From Nocardioides cavernae (GTDB taxonomy: Bacteria > Actinomycetota > Actinomycetes > Propionibacteriales > Nocardioidaceae): 64,000 nucleotides of DNA. Of this stretch, positions 17,965-27,926 are shown piece after piece. The notes below the pieces were generated by a model. The model searched no databases. It had not been told where the DNA came from and was given only the letters and a program-made list of their open reading frames with translations. Both the position numbers and the translations under genes were made by a program. The stretch lies in NCBI RefSeq assembly GCF_013410035.1, contig NZ_JACCBW010000001.1, forward strand, positions 62,001 through 126,000, given 5' to 3'. The stretch's first letter is position 1. Each line of letters opens with the position of its first letter.

Positions 17965-18501
17965 TCAGGCGCGAGCCTGCGCCCGCCGGCGCTGCCACAG
18001 CACGAGCGCGACCGCGCTGCAGGTGAGGACGACGGCGACGGGGAGCACGATGCCTCCCACGCCGTCGTCCTCGCCTGCGTCCGAGGAGGTGGGTGCGGAC
18101 GCCTCGTCCACCCCGGGCTCGGTGCCCGCACCCACCTGGAACTGGATCTCACCGGCCATCTCGTGGCCGTCGCCGGAGACGACGTCGTAGGTGAGGGTGT
18201 AGTCGCCGTCCTCGCCGGCCCACAGGGTCTGGTGGACCTCCATGCCGACGGCGGTCGGCTCGCCGTTGGTGACGCTGCCGTCGGGCCCGGTGACGGTGAC
18301 CTCGTGCACCTCGCTGACGGGCCCGGTGAACGTCAGGATCGCCCGCGACGGCAGCGCCTCGAACACGCCGCCGTCCGAGGGGTCGGCCGACATCAGCTCG
18401 TCGTGCGCGGCCGCCGGGGCGACGGGCGCCCACCCGAGCAGCACCGAGCTCGCGGCGATCGCCACGGCTGCGGCTCCGCGTGGTCCTGACCGGGTGGGCA
18501 T
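17965..18501 (-). CDS. CopC-domain secreted membrane-anchored protein
   Basis: A 178-residue protein with a signal peptide ending APAAA before HDELMSADPSDGG. The mature N-terminal His, together with the later GDGHEMAG His, fits a CopC copper site. A Ser/Asp/Gly linker leads to a C-terminal membrane anchor (GGIVLPVAVVLTCSAVALVLW) and a basic RRRAQAR tail. No copper transporter (CopD) gene is adjacent, so copper handling is inferred from the fold. ATG 18501 was chosen because it starts right at the signal peptide. Confidence 0.82.
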   Translation of the reverse strand: MPTRSGPRGAAAVAIAASSVLLGWAPVAPAAAHDELMSADPSDGGVFEALPSRAILTFTGPVSEVHEVTVTGPDGSVTNGEPTAVGMEVHQTLWAGEDGDYTLTYDVVSGDGHEMAGEIQFQVGAGTEPGVDEASAPTSSDAGEDDGVGGIVLPVAVVLTCSAVALVLWQRRRAQARA

Positions 18502-18514
18502 CGTCGGGCTCCTG

Positions 18515-19522
18515 TCAGGACTGCGTCGAGAAGGCCGCGTCGAACGCCGCCGACGGGGCGTCGAACGCGAGGCGGCGGACGAACTCGAGGGCCTCGGGGG
18601 CACCGACGAGACGGTCCATGCCGGCGTCCTCCCACTCCACGGAGATGGGGCCGTCGTAGCCGATCGTGTTGAGCATCCGGAACGACGCCTCCCACGGCAC
18701 GTCGCCGTGGCCGGTGGACACGAAGTCCCAGCCGCGCCGGGGGTCGGCCCACGCGAGGTGCGAGCCCATCCGGCCGTTGCGGCCGTTGCCGACCTGCTTC
18801 TTCGCGTCCTTGCAGTCGACGTGGTAGATCCGGTCCTTGAAGTCCCAGAGGAAGCCGACCGGGTCGAGGTCCTGCCACACGAAGTGGGAGGGGTCCCAGT
18901 TGAGGCCGAAGGCCTCGCGGTGGCCGATGGCCTCCAGCGCGTCGACGGTCGTCCAGTAGTCGTAGGCGATCTCGGAGGGGTGCACCTCGTGGGCGAACTT
19001 CACGCCCTCGCTGTCGAAGACGTCGAGGATCGGGTTCCACCGGTCGGCGAAGTCCTGGTAGCCCGCGTCGACGAGGTCCTGTGAGGCCGGCGGGAACATC
19101 GCGACGTACTTCCAGATCGAGGAGCCCGTGAAGCCGACGACCACGTCGACGCCGAGCTTGCGCGCCGCCCGGGCGGTCATCTTCATCTCCTCGGCCGCAC
19201 GCTGCCGCACGCCCTCGGCGTCACCGTCGCCCCAGATCTTGTCCGGGAGGATGCCGCGGTGGCGCTCGTCGATCGGGTCGTCGCAGACGGCCTGGCCCTT
19301 GAGGTGGTTGCTGATCGCGAACACCTGGAGGTCGTGCTTCTCGAGCATCTCGAGCTTGGCCGGGACGTAGGAGTCGTCCTCGACGGCGGCCCAGGGGTCG
19401 AAGTGGTCGCCCCAGCACGCCAGCTCGAGGCCGTCGTAGCCCCAGCCCGAGGCGAGTCGGCACACCTCCTCGAACGGCAGGTCGGCCCACTGGCCGGTGA
19501 ACAGGGTGATCGGGCGGGTCAT
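18515..19522 (-). CDS. TIM-barrel sugar phosphate isomerase/epimerase (AP endonuclease family 2)
   Basis: A 335-residue xylose-isomerase-like TIM barrel. Metal-ligand segments are visible: [52 protein letters not shown] and [12 protein letters not shown]. The family isomerises or epimerises sugars or inositol derivatives; relatives are often next to Gfo/Idh dehydrogenases and ThuA proteins, as here. The exact substrate is unknown. ATG 19522 follows AGGAG by 5 nt. It is downstream of the giant ThuA gene, separated by a hairpin, so it may be transcribed separately. Confidence 0.85.
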   Translation of the reverse strand: MTRPITLFTGQWADLPFEEVCRLASGWGYDGLELACWGDHFDPWAAVEDDSYVPAKLEMLEKHDLQVFAISNHLKGQAVCDDPIDERHRGILPDKIWGDGDAEGVRQRAAEEMKMTARAARKLGVDVVVGFTGSSIWKYVAMFPPASQDLVDAGYQDFADRWNPILDVFDSEGVKFAHEVHPSEIAYDYWTTVDALEAIGHREAFGLNWDPSHFVWQDLDPVGFLWDFKDRIYHVDCKDAKKQVGNGRNGRMGSHLAWADPRRGWDFVSTGHGDVPWEASFRMLNTIGYDGPISVEWEDAGMDRLVGAPEALEFVRRLAFDAPSAAFDAAFSTQS

Positions 19523-19814
19523 CGGTGCTCCTAGGTGTGTCGTGGGGTGGATGTGCTGCGGTGCTGCGGTGCTGCGGGGTGGAACGAGGTGGTGCGGGTG
19601 GGTCATGCTGGTGGGTGCGGCCGGCGCCGGAACGGAGCGCGCTGTCCCCGCGCCGGCCGCGTGGGAAACACCTGGCGGTGCCTCCCGGCGCCCCCAGGGG
19701 GACCCGTCCCCCGGCCGTGACGCAGGGCCGAACCTGCGTCACGGTCGGGTGCGACACCTCGCGGTGCCACGCGGCCGGGACCCGTCCGGGGACGGTCCTT
19801 CTCTCTCGTTGCGC
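19523..19814. other. 292-bp gap with direct repeats and hairpin, no gene seen
   Basis: The gap separates the ThuA gene stop from the isomerase start. It contains GTGCTGC-type short repeats (about 19553-19576), a 15-bp direct repeat ACACCT(G/C)GCGGTGCC at 19668-19682 and 19754-19768, each followed 25-33 nt later by GACCCGTCC, and between the copies a 12-bp-stem hairpin. The isomerase promoter should lie here but I could not identify it. Confidence 0.6.
19715..19744 (-). terminator. 12-bp-stem hairpin after the giant ThuA gene
   Basis: CCGTGACGCAGG and CCTGCGTCACGG are perfectly complementary around a 6-nt loop (gccgaa). It begins 70 nt after the stop of the 2276-residue gene. No T-tract follows on the minus strand. 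It may act as a terminator or as a repeated palindromic element. Confidence 0.5.
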
Positions 19815-22800
19815 CTACAGCTGCTTCTTGAGCGAGCGCGCCAGGCGCTTGAGAGCCCTCTTGGCCTCCTTGTCGTCGACCTTCGAGGCGAGCTTCGTGA
19901 AGCGCTTCAGGGCCTTGCGGGCCTCGCGCTCGTCGCCCAGCTTGTCGGCCTTCTTCACGGCCTTCAGCTCCTTGAGGAGCTTCGCGCCGAGCTTCTTGCC
20001 GATCGTGTCGTCGTCGTCGAGCCGCTTGACGAGCTTCTTGGCGCCGCCGTAGCTGGCGACCACCGTGAAGGTGATCGACTGCGACGCCTGGTTGCCCGCC
20101 TCGTCGGTGACGACGACATCGATGGTGTGCTTCCCGCTCTTCAGCGACAGTGCGTCGATCGTCGCGGGAGAGGTCACGACGGTGCCGTCGAGGCGCATGG
20201 TGCGCTCGCCGACGCCGGACGTGGCGTCCGTCGCCGTGACCGTGGCGGTGCGGACGGCGGCCGGGTCGAGCCTGGCCTTGTCCGCGATGCCGCTGATGGT
20301 GGCCACCGGGGCGGTGGCGTCCATCTTGATGGTGGTGGTGGCCACGGCCGAGGTCGTGCCCTTCGAGTCGGTCGCCCGGGCCTGGACCAGGGTGACGCCG
20401 TCGGTGGCGACCTTGAACGGCGCGGTGTACGCCGTCCAGGCACCGTTGCCGACGCGGTACTCCACCGTCAGCCCACCCGAGCCGCCGGCACCCGCGAGGG
20501 TGACGGTGACGGGGGCGGTGAACCAGTTGCTGCGACCGTTGGCCGCGCCAGGGGCGGTGGTGATCGCGACGGTGGGCTTGACCGTCGGGGTCGGGTCGTC
20601 CTTCTTCGGGACGACGACCTCGAACTCGCCGGTCGACTCGTTGCCCGCGGCGTCGGCGGCCGTGTAGGCCACCACGTGCGTGCCGGGAGCGGTGATCTCG
20701 AACGGACCGTCGTACTCGGTCTCGGCTCCCCCGTCGACCGTGTAGGTCAGCGAGGTCACCTCGACGTCGTCCGTGGCGTCCAGCACGACCGTGCCGGGAC
20801 CGGTCAGGTCGAGGTCGACACAACCGATGATCGCGCCGCCGCGGTGCAGGGCCAGGATGCCGCCGTCGATGCGCGGCGCCCACGGGACCGTGGCCGTCGC
20901 GAAGGACGTGCCGTCGGCCTCGGCCTTGATCCTCGGGTCACCCGAGCCAGCGGACCAACCGGGGTTGGTGGGCCACAGCTCGTTCGGCGGGACACCGTCA
21001 CCCGACGGGTCGTCGCGGTAGTGACCTGCGAAACCACCACACGTGGTGCCGACGTGGAGGTGGGACTCGTAGTCCTCCTCCGGGTCGAGACCCTCGAGCG
21101 ACAGCTCCACCGTGGTGGTGTAGCCGTCGCCGGCGGCCTTCGAGACCATGGTGGCCTCTCCGGTGACGCCCGTGCTGGCCTGGTCGACCAGGTCACCGGC
21201 GTACGAGCCCAGGACCGTGGCACCGACCTTCGGGTCGGTCGTGTCAGCGGGCTGCCCCACCACGACCTCCGTCTGACCGGTGGACCGGTTGCCCGCCACG
21301 TCCGTGGCGCGGTAGCGCACGTCGTGGGTGCCGGGCTCGCTGATCTCGAGCGGCGTGGAGTAGGTCTTCCACGTCGTGTCGCCGTCGACCTGGTACTCGA
21401 TGCTCGCGACGCCGGAGGCGGCGTCGGTGGCGGTCAGGGTGACCGTCTTGGTGCCGTCACCGGTGGTCGCGTGCGTCACGGCCGGGTTGACCGTGTCGAT
21501 CTTGACCGACTGCGACTTGGTCGACTCCACGTTGCCGGCCGTGTCCTTGGAGCGGAACTCGACCAGCGTGGTGCCCTCACCCGGGACCGACACCGCGGCG
21601 GTGTACGGCGTCCAGGTGCCGCCGTCGATGCGGTACTCGGTCGAGGCGACGCCCGACCCGCCCGTCTCGTCGGTGGCCGCGAGGGTGAACGACGGCCGCG
21701 TGGTGTACCAGCCGGCGTTGCCGGTGGCAGCCGGGACGGTGATCGTCGTCGTCGGCGCCGTCGTGTCGACCGCAGGCTCGGAGCCGGGCTCGCACCCGTC
21801 GTCCGCGCCCATCGTGAACCAGCTGAAGGTCGACGTGATCCCTGCTCCACCCGCCTGGTTGGCGGCGGAGAGGAGGCCGATGCGCGGGTTGGTGAGGTCG
21901 GCGATGCTGTAGCCACCGGACATGTTCGTCCAGTTCTCGCCGTCGGTGCTGTAGCTGCCGAGGACCTGCTCACCGTCCTCGCTCGTCAGCCGCAGCCAGA
22001 CCGTGCTCGGGAACGATGCTCCCAGGCCGGACGTGTTGGTCTCGACGGCGGAGCCCGTGGTCTCCCGCGCCGTCTGGATGATGTTGGACGCCGCGTTCGG
22101 GTCGGAGCTGCGTCCCTGGAAGACGTGCTTCAGGTAGTTGTCGTCGTCCCCGTAGATCAGCAGCCCCGCCGACTGGTACTGGCGGTTGATCGGCGCGGAC
22201 ACCTTGGTGGTGGCCACGAACGGGCCGTCGGGCAGGGTGCGGAGCACCAGGTCCCGGGCGGTGTTCGTGGTCTGGTAGAGGTCGGTCGCCTCCATCGGGA
22301 TCTTCACCGAGCCGTTGGAGACCACGAGGTTCCCGCTGGGGCGCACGACGCTCCAGTCGGAGTTCAGCGCGGTCCCGTTGAAGTCCTCCACCACGCACGG
22401 CGGCTGGCACGGCGTGGCCGTGCTGTCCGGCGTGATCGTGAAGTAGTCGAACTTCGCGGTGAGGTTGTCCGCCGCACCGGCCGCGGTCGCACCCAGGGCC
22501 AGCAGGCCGACCTTGGGAGCGGTGATGCCGGTGAGGTCGCGAGCGGCGTTCGCAGCGGTGACGGGCGAGAAGGTGGCCCCGTCGCTGCTGTAGGACGCGG
22601 TGACGGCGTTGCCGTCGGTGCTCGTGAGGCGCAGCCACACGGTGTCGGGGAAGCTCGCGCCGAGGTTGGCGGAGTTGGTCTCCGAAGCCGTGGCGTTGAC
22701 CTCCTTGGCGAACTGGATGACGTTGGCTGCCTTGCTGCCCGCCGCGGCCGTGGACCGGCCGGAGTAGACGAGCTTCAAGTAGTTGTTGTCGTCGCCGTAG

Positions 22801-25800
22801 ATGATCAGACCGCCCTGCTGGTAGCCCTTGGTGGCGTTCAGCGTGACCTTGGTCGTGACCTCGAACGCCCCGCCGGGCAGGTCCTGGAGGACGATGTTCG
22901 GCGTGTTGTTGGTGGTCTGGTAGAGGTCGGAGTTGGTCAGCGGGATGTTGAGCGTCCCGTCGGCCACGGTCAGCGACTGGTTGACCCGCACGCTGCGGTT
23001 CCACCGGGTCGTGTCGAGCTCGTTGCCCACGAAGTCGTCGGAGCGACCACTGAAGCAGATGTTCTGCGCCGCAGTGACGTTCACCTCCAGCGTCTTGGTG
23101 GTCTTCGCACCACGGGCGTCGGTGACCGTCAGCGAGACGGTGTAGCGACCCGGGGTGGTGAAGGTCTTGCTCGGGTTGGCGGCCGTCGACGTCGTCGTGT
23201 CGCCGAAGCTCCACGCGTAGGTGAACGGCGCGTCACCGTCGGGGTCGCTGACCGTGCTCGTGAAGTCCACGGGCAGCGGGGCCGAACCCGACAGCTTGCT
23301 GGCGTTGATCGTGACCGCAGGAGGCGTGTTCTCCGTGACTCCCTTGCCGGCGAACTCGAGCCAGTTGACGTTGGCCCCACCGGTGGTGGCGACGACGTAC
23401 AGCGGCTCGCTGGCGCTCGAGGCACCCGTGAAGTCGGTCTGGACGTTCTGCCACGTCTGGGCGCCACCGGTGTTGGGCACCGTCAGCGTCCCGATCGTGG
23501 TGCCCGTGGGCGAGCCCTGGCGGACGGCGAAGGCGGCGCCCGTCGTGGTCGAGGAGGCACGCATGGTCACACCGGTGATGTTGGTGAGGTTCATGACGTC
23601 CCAGCGGAACCAGTCGCCGGTCTCGACACCGGTCACGTTGAGACCGCCGTTGGTGTCCGTGGTCGTCTGCGTGATGACCCCGGGGCTGCCCGCGGTCTCC
23701 GAACCCGTACGACCGGTCTGGTCGTAGAACTCGGCCTCCTTCTTCTTGGTGTGCAGCACCGCACCGTCGATGCCCGTCAGCGGACCCGCCGCGCCGTTGC
23801 CGGAGTCGCGGTAGGTGGCGGTGACGGTGCCGAAGATGTTGGCGCCCGAGTGACCCGTGTCGCCCGGCAGCACGAAGCTGCCGCTGCAGCCCGTGTACTG
23901 CTCGTAGCCGTGCGAGTGCTGGTCGTGACCCAGTCCGGGCTGCACGACGACCTTGCTGCAGTCGATCGTGCCGTCCTCGGGGTCGGTGACCGTGACGGAG
24001 TACTTGATGGTGTCGCCGAACTCGAAGAAGCCACCGTTGAGCGGCAGCGTCAGGTCGACGGTCGGCGCGGTGTTGCCCGCGACGATGTCGATGTTGGTCG
24101 AGCCCGTCTTGCCGTTGGCGGCCGTCACCGTCAGGCGAGCGGTGTAGTTGCCCGCGGCCTGGTAGGTGAAGGACGCGGTCGGCGTGGTGGCGTCGACGGT
24201 GCCGTCGCTGGTGAAGTCCCAGGCGTACGTCAGGCCGGCGTTGGTGCCGGTGTCGCCGTCGAAGGACGTGCTGCCGTCGAAGCTGACGGTCAGCGGCGCC
24301 GGGCCCGACGTCTTGTTGGTCGTGGCGCGGGCGGTGGGAGCGCGCTCCCCCTCGACGTAGTCGATCCGGTAGACACCGGAGTCGGCGTTGTTGCCGTCGA
24401 AGCCGCTGCCCCACTCGATCATGTAGAGCGCACCGTCGGGTCCGAACTGCAGCGCGTGCGGACGACGCATCTGCAGGTTGGGCAGGAACCGGTTGATGTC
24501 GGTGTAGCCGGTGCCGCCGTCGTTCATCTGGACGGTGAAGAGCCGGCTGTTGTTCCAGTCGGCCCAGATCGCCTTCTCGTCGAAGTAGGCAGGCCACTTG
24601 CGGTCCGAGACCAGCTCCGGGTCGTAGTCGTAGGTGCCCGAGGTCATCGGCGCGCCGCTGGCCCCGATCTCCGGGGTGCCGGTGGTGTTGGCGTTGTTGC
24701 TCTGCCAGATCACCGCCGCCTTGGCCGGCGGCAGCTGGGTCAGGCCCGTGTTGTTGGGCGAGTCGTTGACAGGGGCGGCGCAGTTGAACGTCGCGCCCGC
24801 CGTGCTGCTGGCGAAGTTGTAGTCGTTGTACGGCGTGTTCGCGCCGACGCAGTACGGCCAGCCGTAGTTGCCCGGCTCGTCAAGGATGTTCCACTCCACG
24901 CGGCCGTTGGGTCCGCGGGTGGCGCTGGTGGAACCGGCGTCCGGACCGTAGTCGGCGACCAGGATGTTGTTGTTCTGGACGTCCAGGCCGATGCGGAACG
25001 GGTTGCGGAAGCCCATGGCGTAGATCTCGGGGCGGGTCTTCTGCTGGGTGTCGGCCGCCTCGTCGAAGAGGTTGCCGGCAGGGATGGTGTAGCCGCCGTC
25101 GGCCTTCGGCCGGATGCGCAGCACCTTGCCGTTGAGGTCGTTGGTGTTGCCCGACGTGCGCTGGGCGTCCCAGGCGCTGCGACCGGAACGCTCGTCGATC
25201 GGCGTGTAGCCGCCCGAGTCGAACGGGTTGGTGTTGTCACCCGTCGCGAGGTAGAGGTTGCCGTCGTTGTCGAACTCCATCGAACCACCGGCGTGGCAGC
25301 ACTCGTTGCGCTGCACCGGGACGTCGAGGATCGTCACCGCGGACGACAGGTCCAGGGTGTTGCCGTTCATCGTGAACCGCGAGATCCGGTCGATCGCCGC
25401 CGTGCCCGAGGGCGCGTAGTAGAGGAACACGTGGTTGTTGGTGGCGAAGTCCGGGTCGAGGGCGATGCCCAGCAGGCCGAACTCCTGGCCCGTGTAGACC
25501 GGGATGGTGCCGGCGGTGACGACGCTGCCGTTGGGCAGGATGATCTTCACGGCACCGGCGCGGTCGATGTAGAACACCCGACCGTCCTCGGCGATGGCGA
25601 GCTCCATCGGGTTGGTGGTGTTCTCGTCCAGGGCGACCTTGGCGAAGCTGGGCTGCAGCGTCGCCTTGCAGTCCGACGGGACGACACCGGCGGCGGTCTG
25701 GATGCCGCCGAGGATGTGGCCGAGGAACTTGGCGTCGGAGAAGGACGCGACGGTGTGGCCCATGCCGGTGTACCAGCTGCGGCCGCCGTCGTAGTCCTGG

Positions 25801-26645
25801 CACCAGGCGATCGGGTGCTCCGCGCCCATCGCGCCGCCACCCGGGGCGTACGTGGTCTCGTCCATCGAGGCCAGCACGTGGATCTTGTTGCGGGCGGTGG
25901 CCGGGTTGGTCCGGAAGTTGTACCACTCGTCGGTGCGCTCCCAGCGCTTCGCGATGCCCGCGGTGGACGGGTGCGCCGGGTCCTCGACCTTGACGGTCGC
26001 GGTCGGGGTGCCGTTGGGGTGGTTGTTGAAGTAGGCGCCGACGAGCTGGCCGTACCAGGGCCAGTCGTACTCGGTGTCGGAGGCCGCGTGGATGCCGGCG
26101 TAGCCGCCGCCACCCTGGATGTAGCGCTCGAACGCCGCCTGCTGCGTGGCGTTGAGGACGTCACCGGTGGTGGACAGGAAGATGACGACCTCGTACTGCT
26201 CGAGGTTCGCGTCGGTGAACGCGTTGGCGTCCTCGGTCACCGTGACGTTGAAGTTGTTCTGGGTCGCGAGCTGCTGGATCGCGGTGGTCGCGGCACCGAT
26301 GTTGTCGTGGCGGAAGGCCGCGGTCTTGGAGAAGAGGAGCGCGTCGAACTCGTCGGCGGCTGCGGCGGCGGAGGCGGCGGACTTCTCCTTGGCCGCGGTC
26401 CACGGCACGGCGTCCGCGAGGGGGGTGCTGGGGAGGTCCTTGGTGCTGTCGGCCTTGGTGGTGCCGGCCTTCTTGGTGTCGGCCTTGGAAGCGGCCTTCT
26501 CGGGGGTGAGGTCCGGCGCGACTGCGCCGGCCGGGGTGGCCGAGAGCGCGAGCGTGGCCCCGAGGGGCATCGCCACGATCATGGCCAAGGTGGAACCGAG
26601 TGCTGCGCGAGAACCCCCGCGCAGCCGCGTGATGAGTCTGTTCAT
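19815..26645 (-). CDS. giant secreted ThuA / sugar-dehydrogenase / PKD multidomain protein
   Basis: A 2276-residue exported protein. Order (approximate): signal peptide 1-41 (ending TPAGA); ThuA glutamine-amidotransferase-like trehalose-utilisation domain 100-315; six-bladed GSDH/sorbosone-dehydrogenase propeller 329-765; PKD 770-855; an HDQHSHG-containing domain 858-950; CBM6-like 967-1100; PKD 1107-1193; two DUF1349/laminin-like sandwiches 1197-1407 and 1417-1615; two Ig/OmpL47-like repeats 1629-1785; a CHRD-like region with ESHLHVGT 1802-1947; three more Ig/OmpL47-like repeats 1951-2195; and a Lys/Arg/Leu-rich helical tail 2196-2276. It probably binds and oxidises environmental carbohydrate. 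ATG 26645 has GAAGGG 6 nt upstream; a GTG one codon earlier is less well spaced. It follows xylA across a hairpin. Confidence 0.9.
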   Translation of the reverse strand: MNRLITRLRGGSRAALGSTLAMIVAMPLGATLALSATPAGAVAPDLTPEKAASKADTKKAGTTKADSTKDLPSTPLADAVPWTAAKEKSAASAAAAADEFDALLFSKTAAFRHDNIGAATTAIQQLATQNNFNVTVTEDANAFTDANLEQYEVVIFLSTTGDVLNATQQAAFERYIQGGGGYAGIHAASDTEYDWPWYGQLVGAYFNNHPNGTPTATVKVEDPAHPSTAGIAKRWERTDEWYNFRTNPATARNKIHVLASMDETTYAPGGGAMGAEHPIAWCQDYDGGRSWYTGMGHTVASFSDAKFLGHILGGIQTAAGVVPSDCKATLQPSFAKVALDENTTNPMELAIAEDGRVFYIDRAGAVKIILPNGSVVTAGTIPVYTGQEFGLLGIALDPDFATNNHVFLYYAPSGTAAIDRISRFTMNGNTLDLSSAVTILDVPVQRNECCHAGGSMEFDNDGNLYLATGDNTNPFDSGGYTPIDERSGRSAWDAQRTSGNTNDLNGKVLRIRPKADGGYTIPAGNLFDEAADTQQKTRPEIYAMGFRNPFRIGLDVQNNNILVADYGPDAGSTSATRGPNGRVEWNILDEPGNYGWPYCVGANTPYNDYNFASSTAGATFNCAAPVNDSPNNTGLTQLPPAKAAVIWQSNNANTTGTPEIGASGAPMTSGTYDYDPELVSDRKWPAYFDEKAIWADWNNSRLFTVQMNDGGTGYTDINRFLPNLQMRRPHALQFGPDGALYMIEWGSGFDGNNADSGVYRIDYVEGERAPTARATTNKTSGPAPLTVSFDGSTSFDGDTGTNAGLTYAWDFTSDGTVDATTPTASFTYQAAGNYTARLTVTAANGKTGSTNIDIVAGNTAPTVDLTLPLNGGFFEFGDTIKYSVTVTDPEDGTIDCSKVVVQPGLGHDQHSHGYEQYTGCSGSFVLPGDTGHSGANIFGTVTATYRDSGNGAAGPLTGIDGAVLHTKKKEAEFYDQTGRTGSETAGSPGVITQTTTDTNGGLNVTGVETGDWFRWDVMNLTNITGVTMRASSTTTGAAFAVRQGSPTGTTIGTLTVPNTGGAQTWQNVQTDFTGASSASEPLYVVATTGGANVNWLEFAGKGVTENTPPAVTINASKLSGSAPLPVDFTSTVSDPDGDAPFTYAWSFGDTTTSTAANPSKTFTTPGRYTVSLTVTDARGAKTTKTLEVNVTAAQNICFSGRSDDFVGNELDTTRWNRSVRVNQSLTVADGTLNIPLTNSDLYQTTNNTPNIVLQDLPGGAFEVTTKVTLNATKGYQQGGLIIYGDDNNYLKLVYSGRSTAAAGSKAANVIQFAKEVNATASETNSANLGASFPDTVWLRLTSTDGNAVTASYSSDGATFSPVTAANAARDLTGITAPKVGLLALGATAAGAADNLTAKFDYFTITPDSTATPCQPPCVVEDFNGTALNSDWSVVRPSGNLVVSNGSVKIPMEATDLYQTTNTARDLVLRTLPDGPFVATTKVSAPINRQYQSAGLLIYGDDDNYLKHVFQGRSSDPNAASNIIQTARETTGSAVETNTSGLGASFPSTVWLRLTSEDGEQVLGSYSTDGENWTNMSGGYSIADLTNPRIGLLSAANQAGGAGITSTFSWFTMGADDGCEPGSEPAVDTTAPTTTITVPAATGNAGWYTTRPSFTLAATDETGGSGVASTEYRIDGGTWTPYTAAVSVPGEGTTLVEFRSKDTAGNVESTKSQSVKIDTVNPAVTHATTGDGTKTVTLTATDAASGVASIEYQVDGDTTWKTYSTPLEISEPGTHDVRYRATDVAGNRSTGQTEVVVGQPADTTDPKVGATVLGSYAGDLVDQASTGVTGEATMVSKAAGDGYTTTVELSLEGLDPEEDYESHLHVGTTCGGFAGHYRDDPSGDGVPPNELWPTNPGWSAGSGDPRIKAEADGTSFATATVPWAPRIDGGILALHRGGAIIGCVDLDLTGPGTVVLDATDDVEVTSLTYTVDGGAETEYDGPFEITAPGTHVVAYTAADAAGNESTGEFEVVVPKKDDPTPTVKPTVAITTAPGAANGRSNWFTAPVTVTLAGAGGSGGLTVEYRVGNGAWTAYTAPFKVATDGVTLVQARATDSKGTTSAVATTTIKMDATAPVATISGIADKARLDPAAVRTATVTATDATSGVGERTMRLDGTVVTSPATIDALSLKSGKHTIDVVVTDEAGNQASQSITFTVVASYGGAKKLVKRLDDDDTIGKKLGAKLLKELKAVKKADKLGDEREARKALKRFTKLASKVDDKEAKRALKRLARSLKKQL

Positions 26646-26727
26646 CACGATCCCTTCTCTGGATGGACGTGCGCTCCATCGGTTCCGGGGCGGGTCCCCG
26701 GGCGTTCGGCCCCTTTTTCTGTGCGGT

Positions 26728-26761
26728 CATCTCCCGGCGGGTTCGGCCCCGCCGGGAGATG
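26728..26761 (-). terminator. 14-bp-stem hairpin after xylA
   Basis: CATCTCCCGGCGGG and CCCGCCGGGAGATG pair perfectly around a 6-nt loop (ttcggc). It starts 4 nt past the xylA stop. No T-tract follows on the minus strand. It should end or reduce the xylose operon transcript before the ThuA gene. Confidence 0.65.
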
Positions 26762-26765
26762 CAGG

Positions 26766-27926
26766 TCAGCGAGCTCCGAGCAGGTGCTCGAGCGCGAGCT
26801 GGTCGAGGGCCTCCAGGCCCACGCTGCGCGCGCCCAGGCCCTCGACGTCGTACGTCGCCGCGCGGAGGTCGGCGAGCGACTCCCCCTCGGCGAGGGTCGG
26901 CGTGCCCAGCGTGCCCACCTCGGCCGCCTCGAGCGCGGCGACGACGTCCGGGTCGGCCCGGAACGCCTGCACCCGCTCGCGCAGCATGAGGTAGTTGCGC
27001 ATGCAGCCGCGGGCGGACTCCCACACGCCGTCCATGGCCTCGGCACGCGGCGGCTTGAAGTCGAAGTGGACGTAGCCGTCGTAGGCCTTGCCGGTGCCGG
27101 CGCCGAGCAGCGCGTCGACGGTCCAGAAGGCGCCGCGCAGGTTGCCCGCTCCGAAGCGGAGGTCCTGGTCGAAGCGCGGGCCGTGCTGGCCGTTGAGGTC
27201 GACGTGGAAGAGCTTGTCGTGCCACAGCGCCTGGCTGATGCCCTGGGCGAAGTTGAGGCCCGCCATCTCCTCGTGCCCGACCTCGGGGTTGAGGCCCACC
27301 ATCGACGGGTCGTCGAGCTCGTTGATCAGCGCGATCGCGTGACCGATCGTGGGCAGCAGGATGTCGCCGCGCGGCTCGTTGGGCTTGGGCTCGAGGGCGA
27401 AGCGGATGTCGTAGCCCTGGTCCTTGACGTAGGCGCAGAGCAGGTCGAGGGCCTCCTTGTAGCGGTCCAGGGCCGCCTGCACGTCCTTGGCCGCGCCGTG
27501 CTCGGCGCCCTCGCGGCCGCCCCAGAGGACGAACGTCTTCGCGCCGAGGGAGGCGGCGAGGTCGACGTTGCGCAGCACCTTGGCCAGGGCGTACCGGCGC
27601 ACGTCGCGGTTGTTGGCGGTGAGCGCGCCCTCCTTGAAGACGGGGGCGCTGAACAGGTTGGTGGTCACCATCTCCACGGCGAGGCCGGTCTCGGCGAGCG
27701 CCTTCTCGAACTTCTCGAGCACGCTGTCGCGCTGGTCCTCGTCGGGCAGCAGGTCGTCGTCGTGGAAGGTCACCGCGGCTGCGCCGAGCTCGGCGAGGCG
27801 GTAGGTCGCCTCCACCGGGTCGAGCAGGTCGCGGGTGCTGGGCCCGAACACGTCGGTGCCCTGCCAGCCCACGGTCCAGAGGCCGAACGAGAACTTGTCC
27901 TCGGGGGTGGGTGTGTAGTCGGTCAT
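26766..27926 (-). CDS. xylA: xylose isomerase
   Basis: Converts D-xylose to D-xylulose in the cytoplasm with two divalent metals. The 386-residue protein is the compact actinobacterial type: [17 protein letters not shown] at the start, [12 protein letters not shown] (catalytic His), [13 protein letters not shown] (catalytic Lys and metal Glu), [21 protein letters not shown] and the final [13 protein letters not shown] 27926 overlaps the upstream oxidoreductase stop by 4 nt. It is the last gene of the ROK-ABC-oxidoreductase-xylA run; xylB is upstream of the same region. Confidence 0.97.
   Translation of the reverse strand: MTDYTPTPEDKFSFGLWTVGWQGTDVFGPSTRDLLDPVEATYRLAELGAAAVTFHDDDLLPDEDQRDSVLEKFEKALAETGLAVEMVTTNLFSAPVFKEGALTANNRDVRRYALAKVLRNVDLAASLGAKTFVLWGGREGAEHGAAKDVQAALDRYKEALDLLCAYVKDQGYDIRFALEPKPNEPRGDILLPTIGHAIALINELDDPSMVGLNPEVGHEEMAGLNFAQGISQALWHDKLFHVDLNGQHGPRFDQDLRFGAGNLRGAFWTVDALLGAGTGKAYDGYVHFDFKPPRAEAMDGVWESARGCMRNYLMLRERVQAFRADPDVVAALEAAEVGTLGTPTLAEGESLADLRAATYDVEGLGARSVGLEALDQLALEHLLGAR

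Noticed and set aside
19553..19576. GTGCTGC triple repeat as a regulatory element
   Set aside because: Short low-complexity run in a GC-rich gap without any dyad or promoter association.
26700..26720. GGGGC...GCCCC followed by TTTTT on the plus strand as a terminator
   Set aside because: No plus-strand gene ends there; it lies in the leader of the minus-strand ThuA gene, so the T-run is on the wrong strand.
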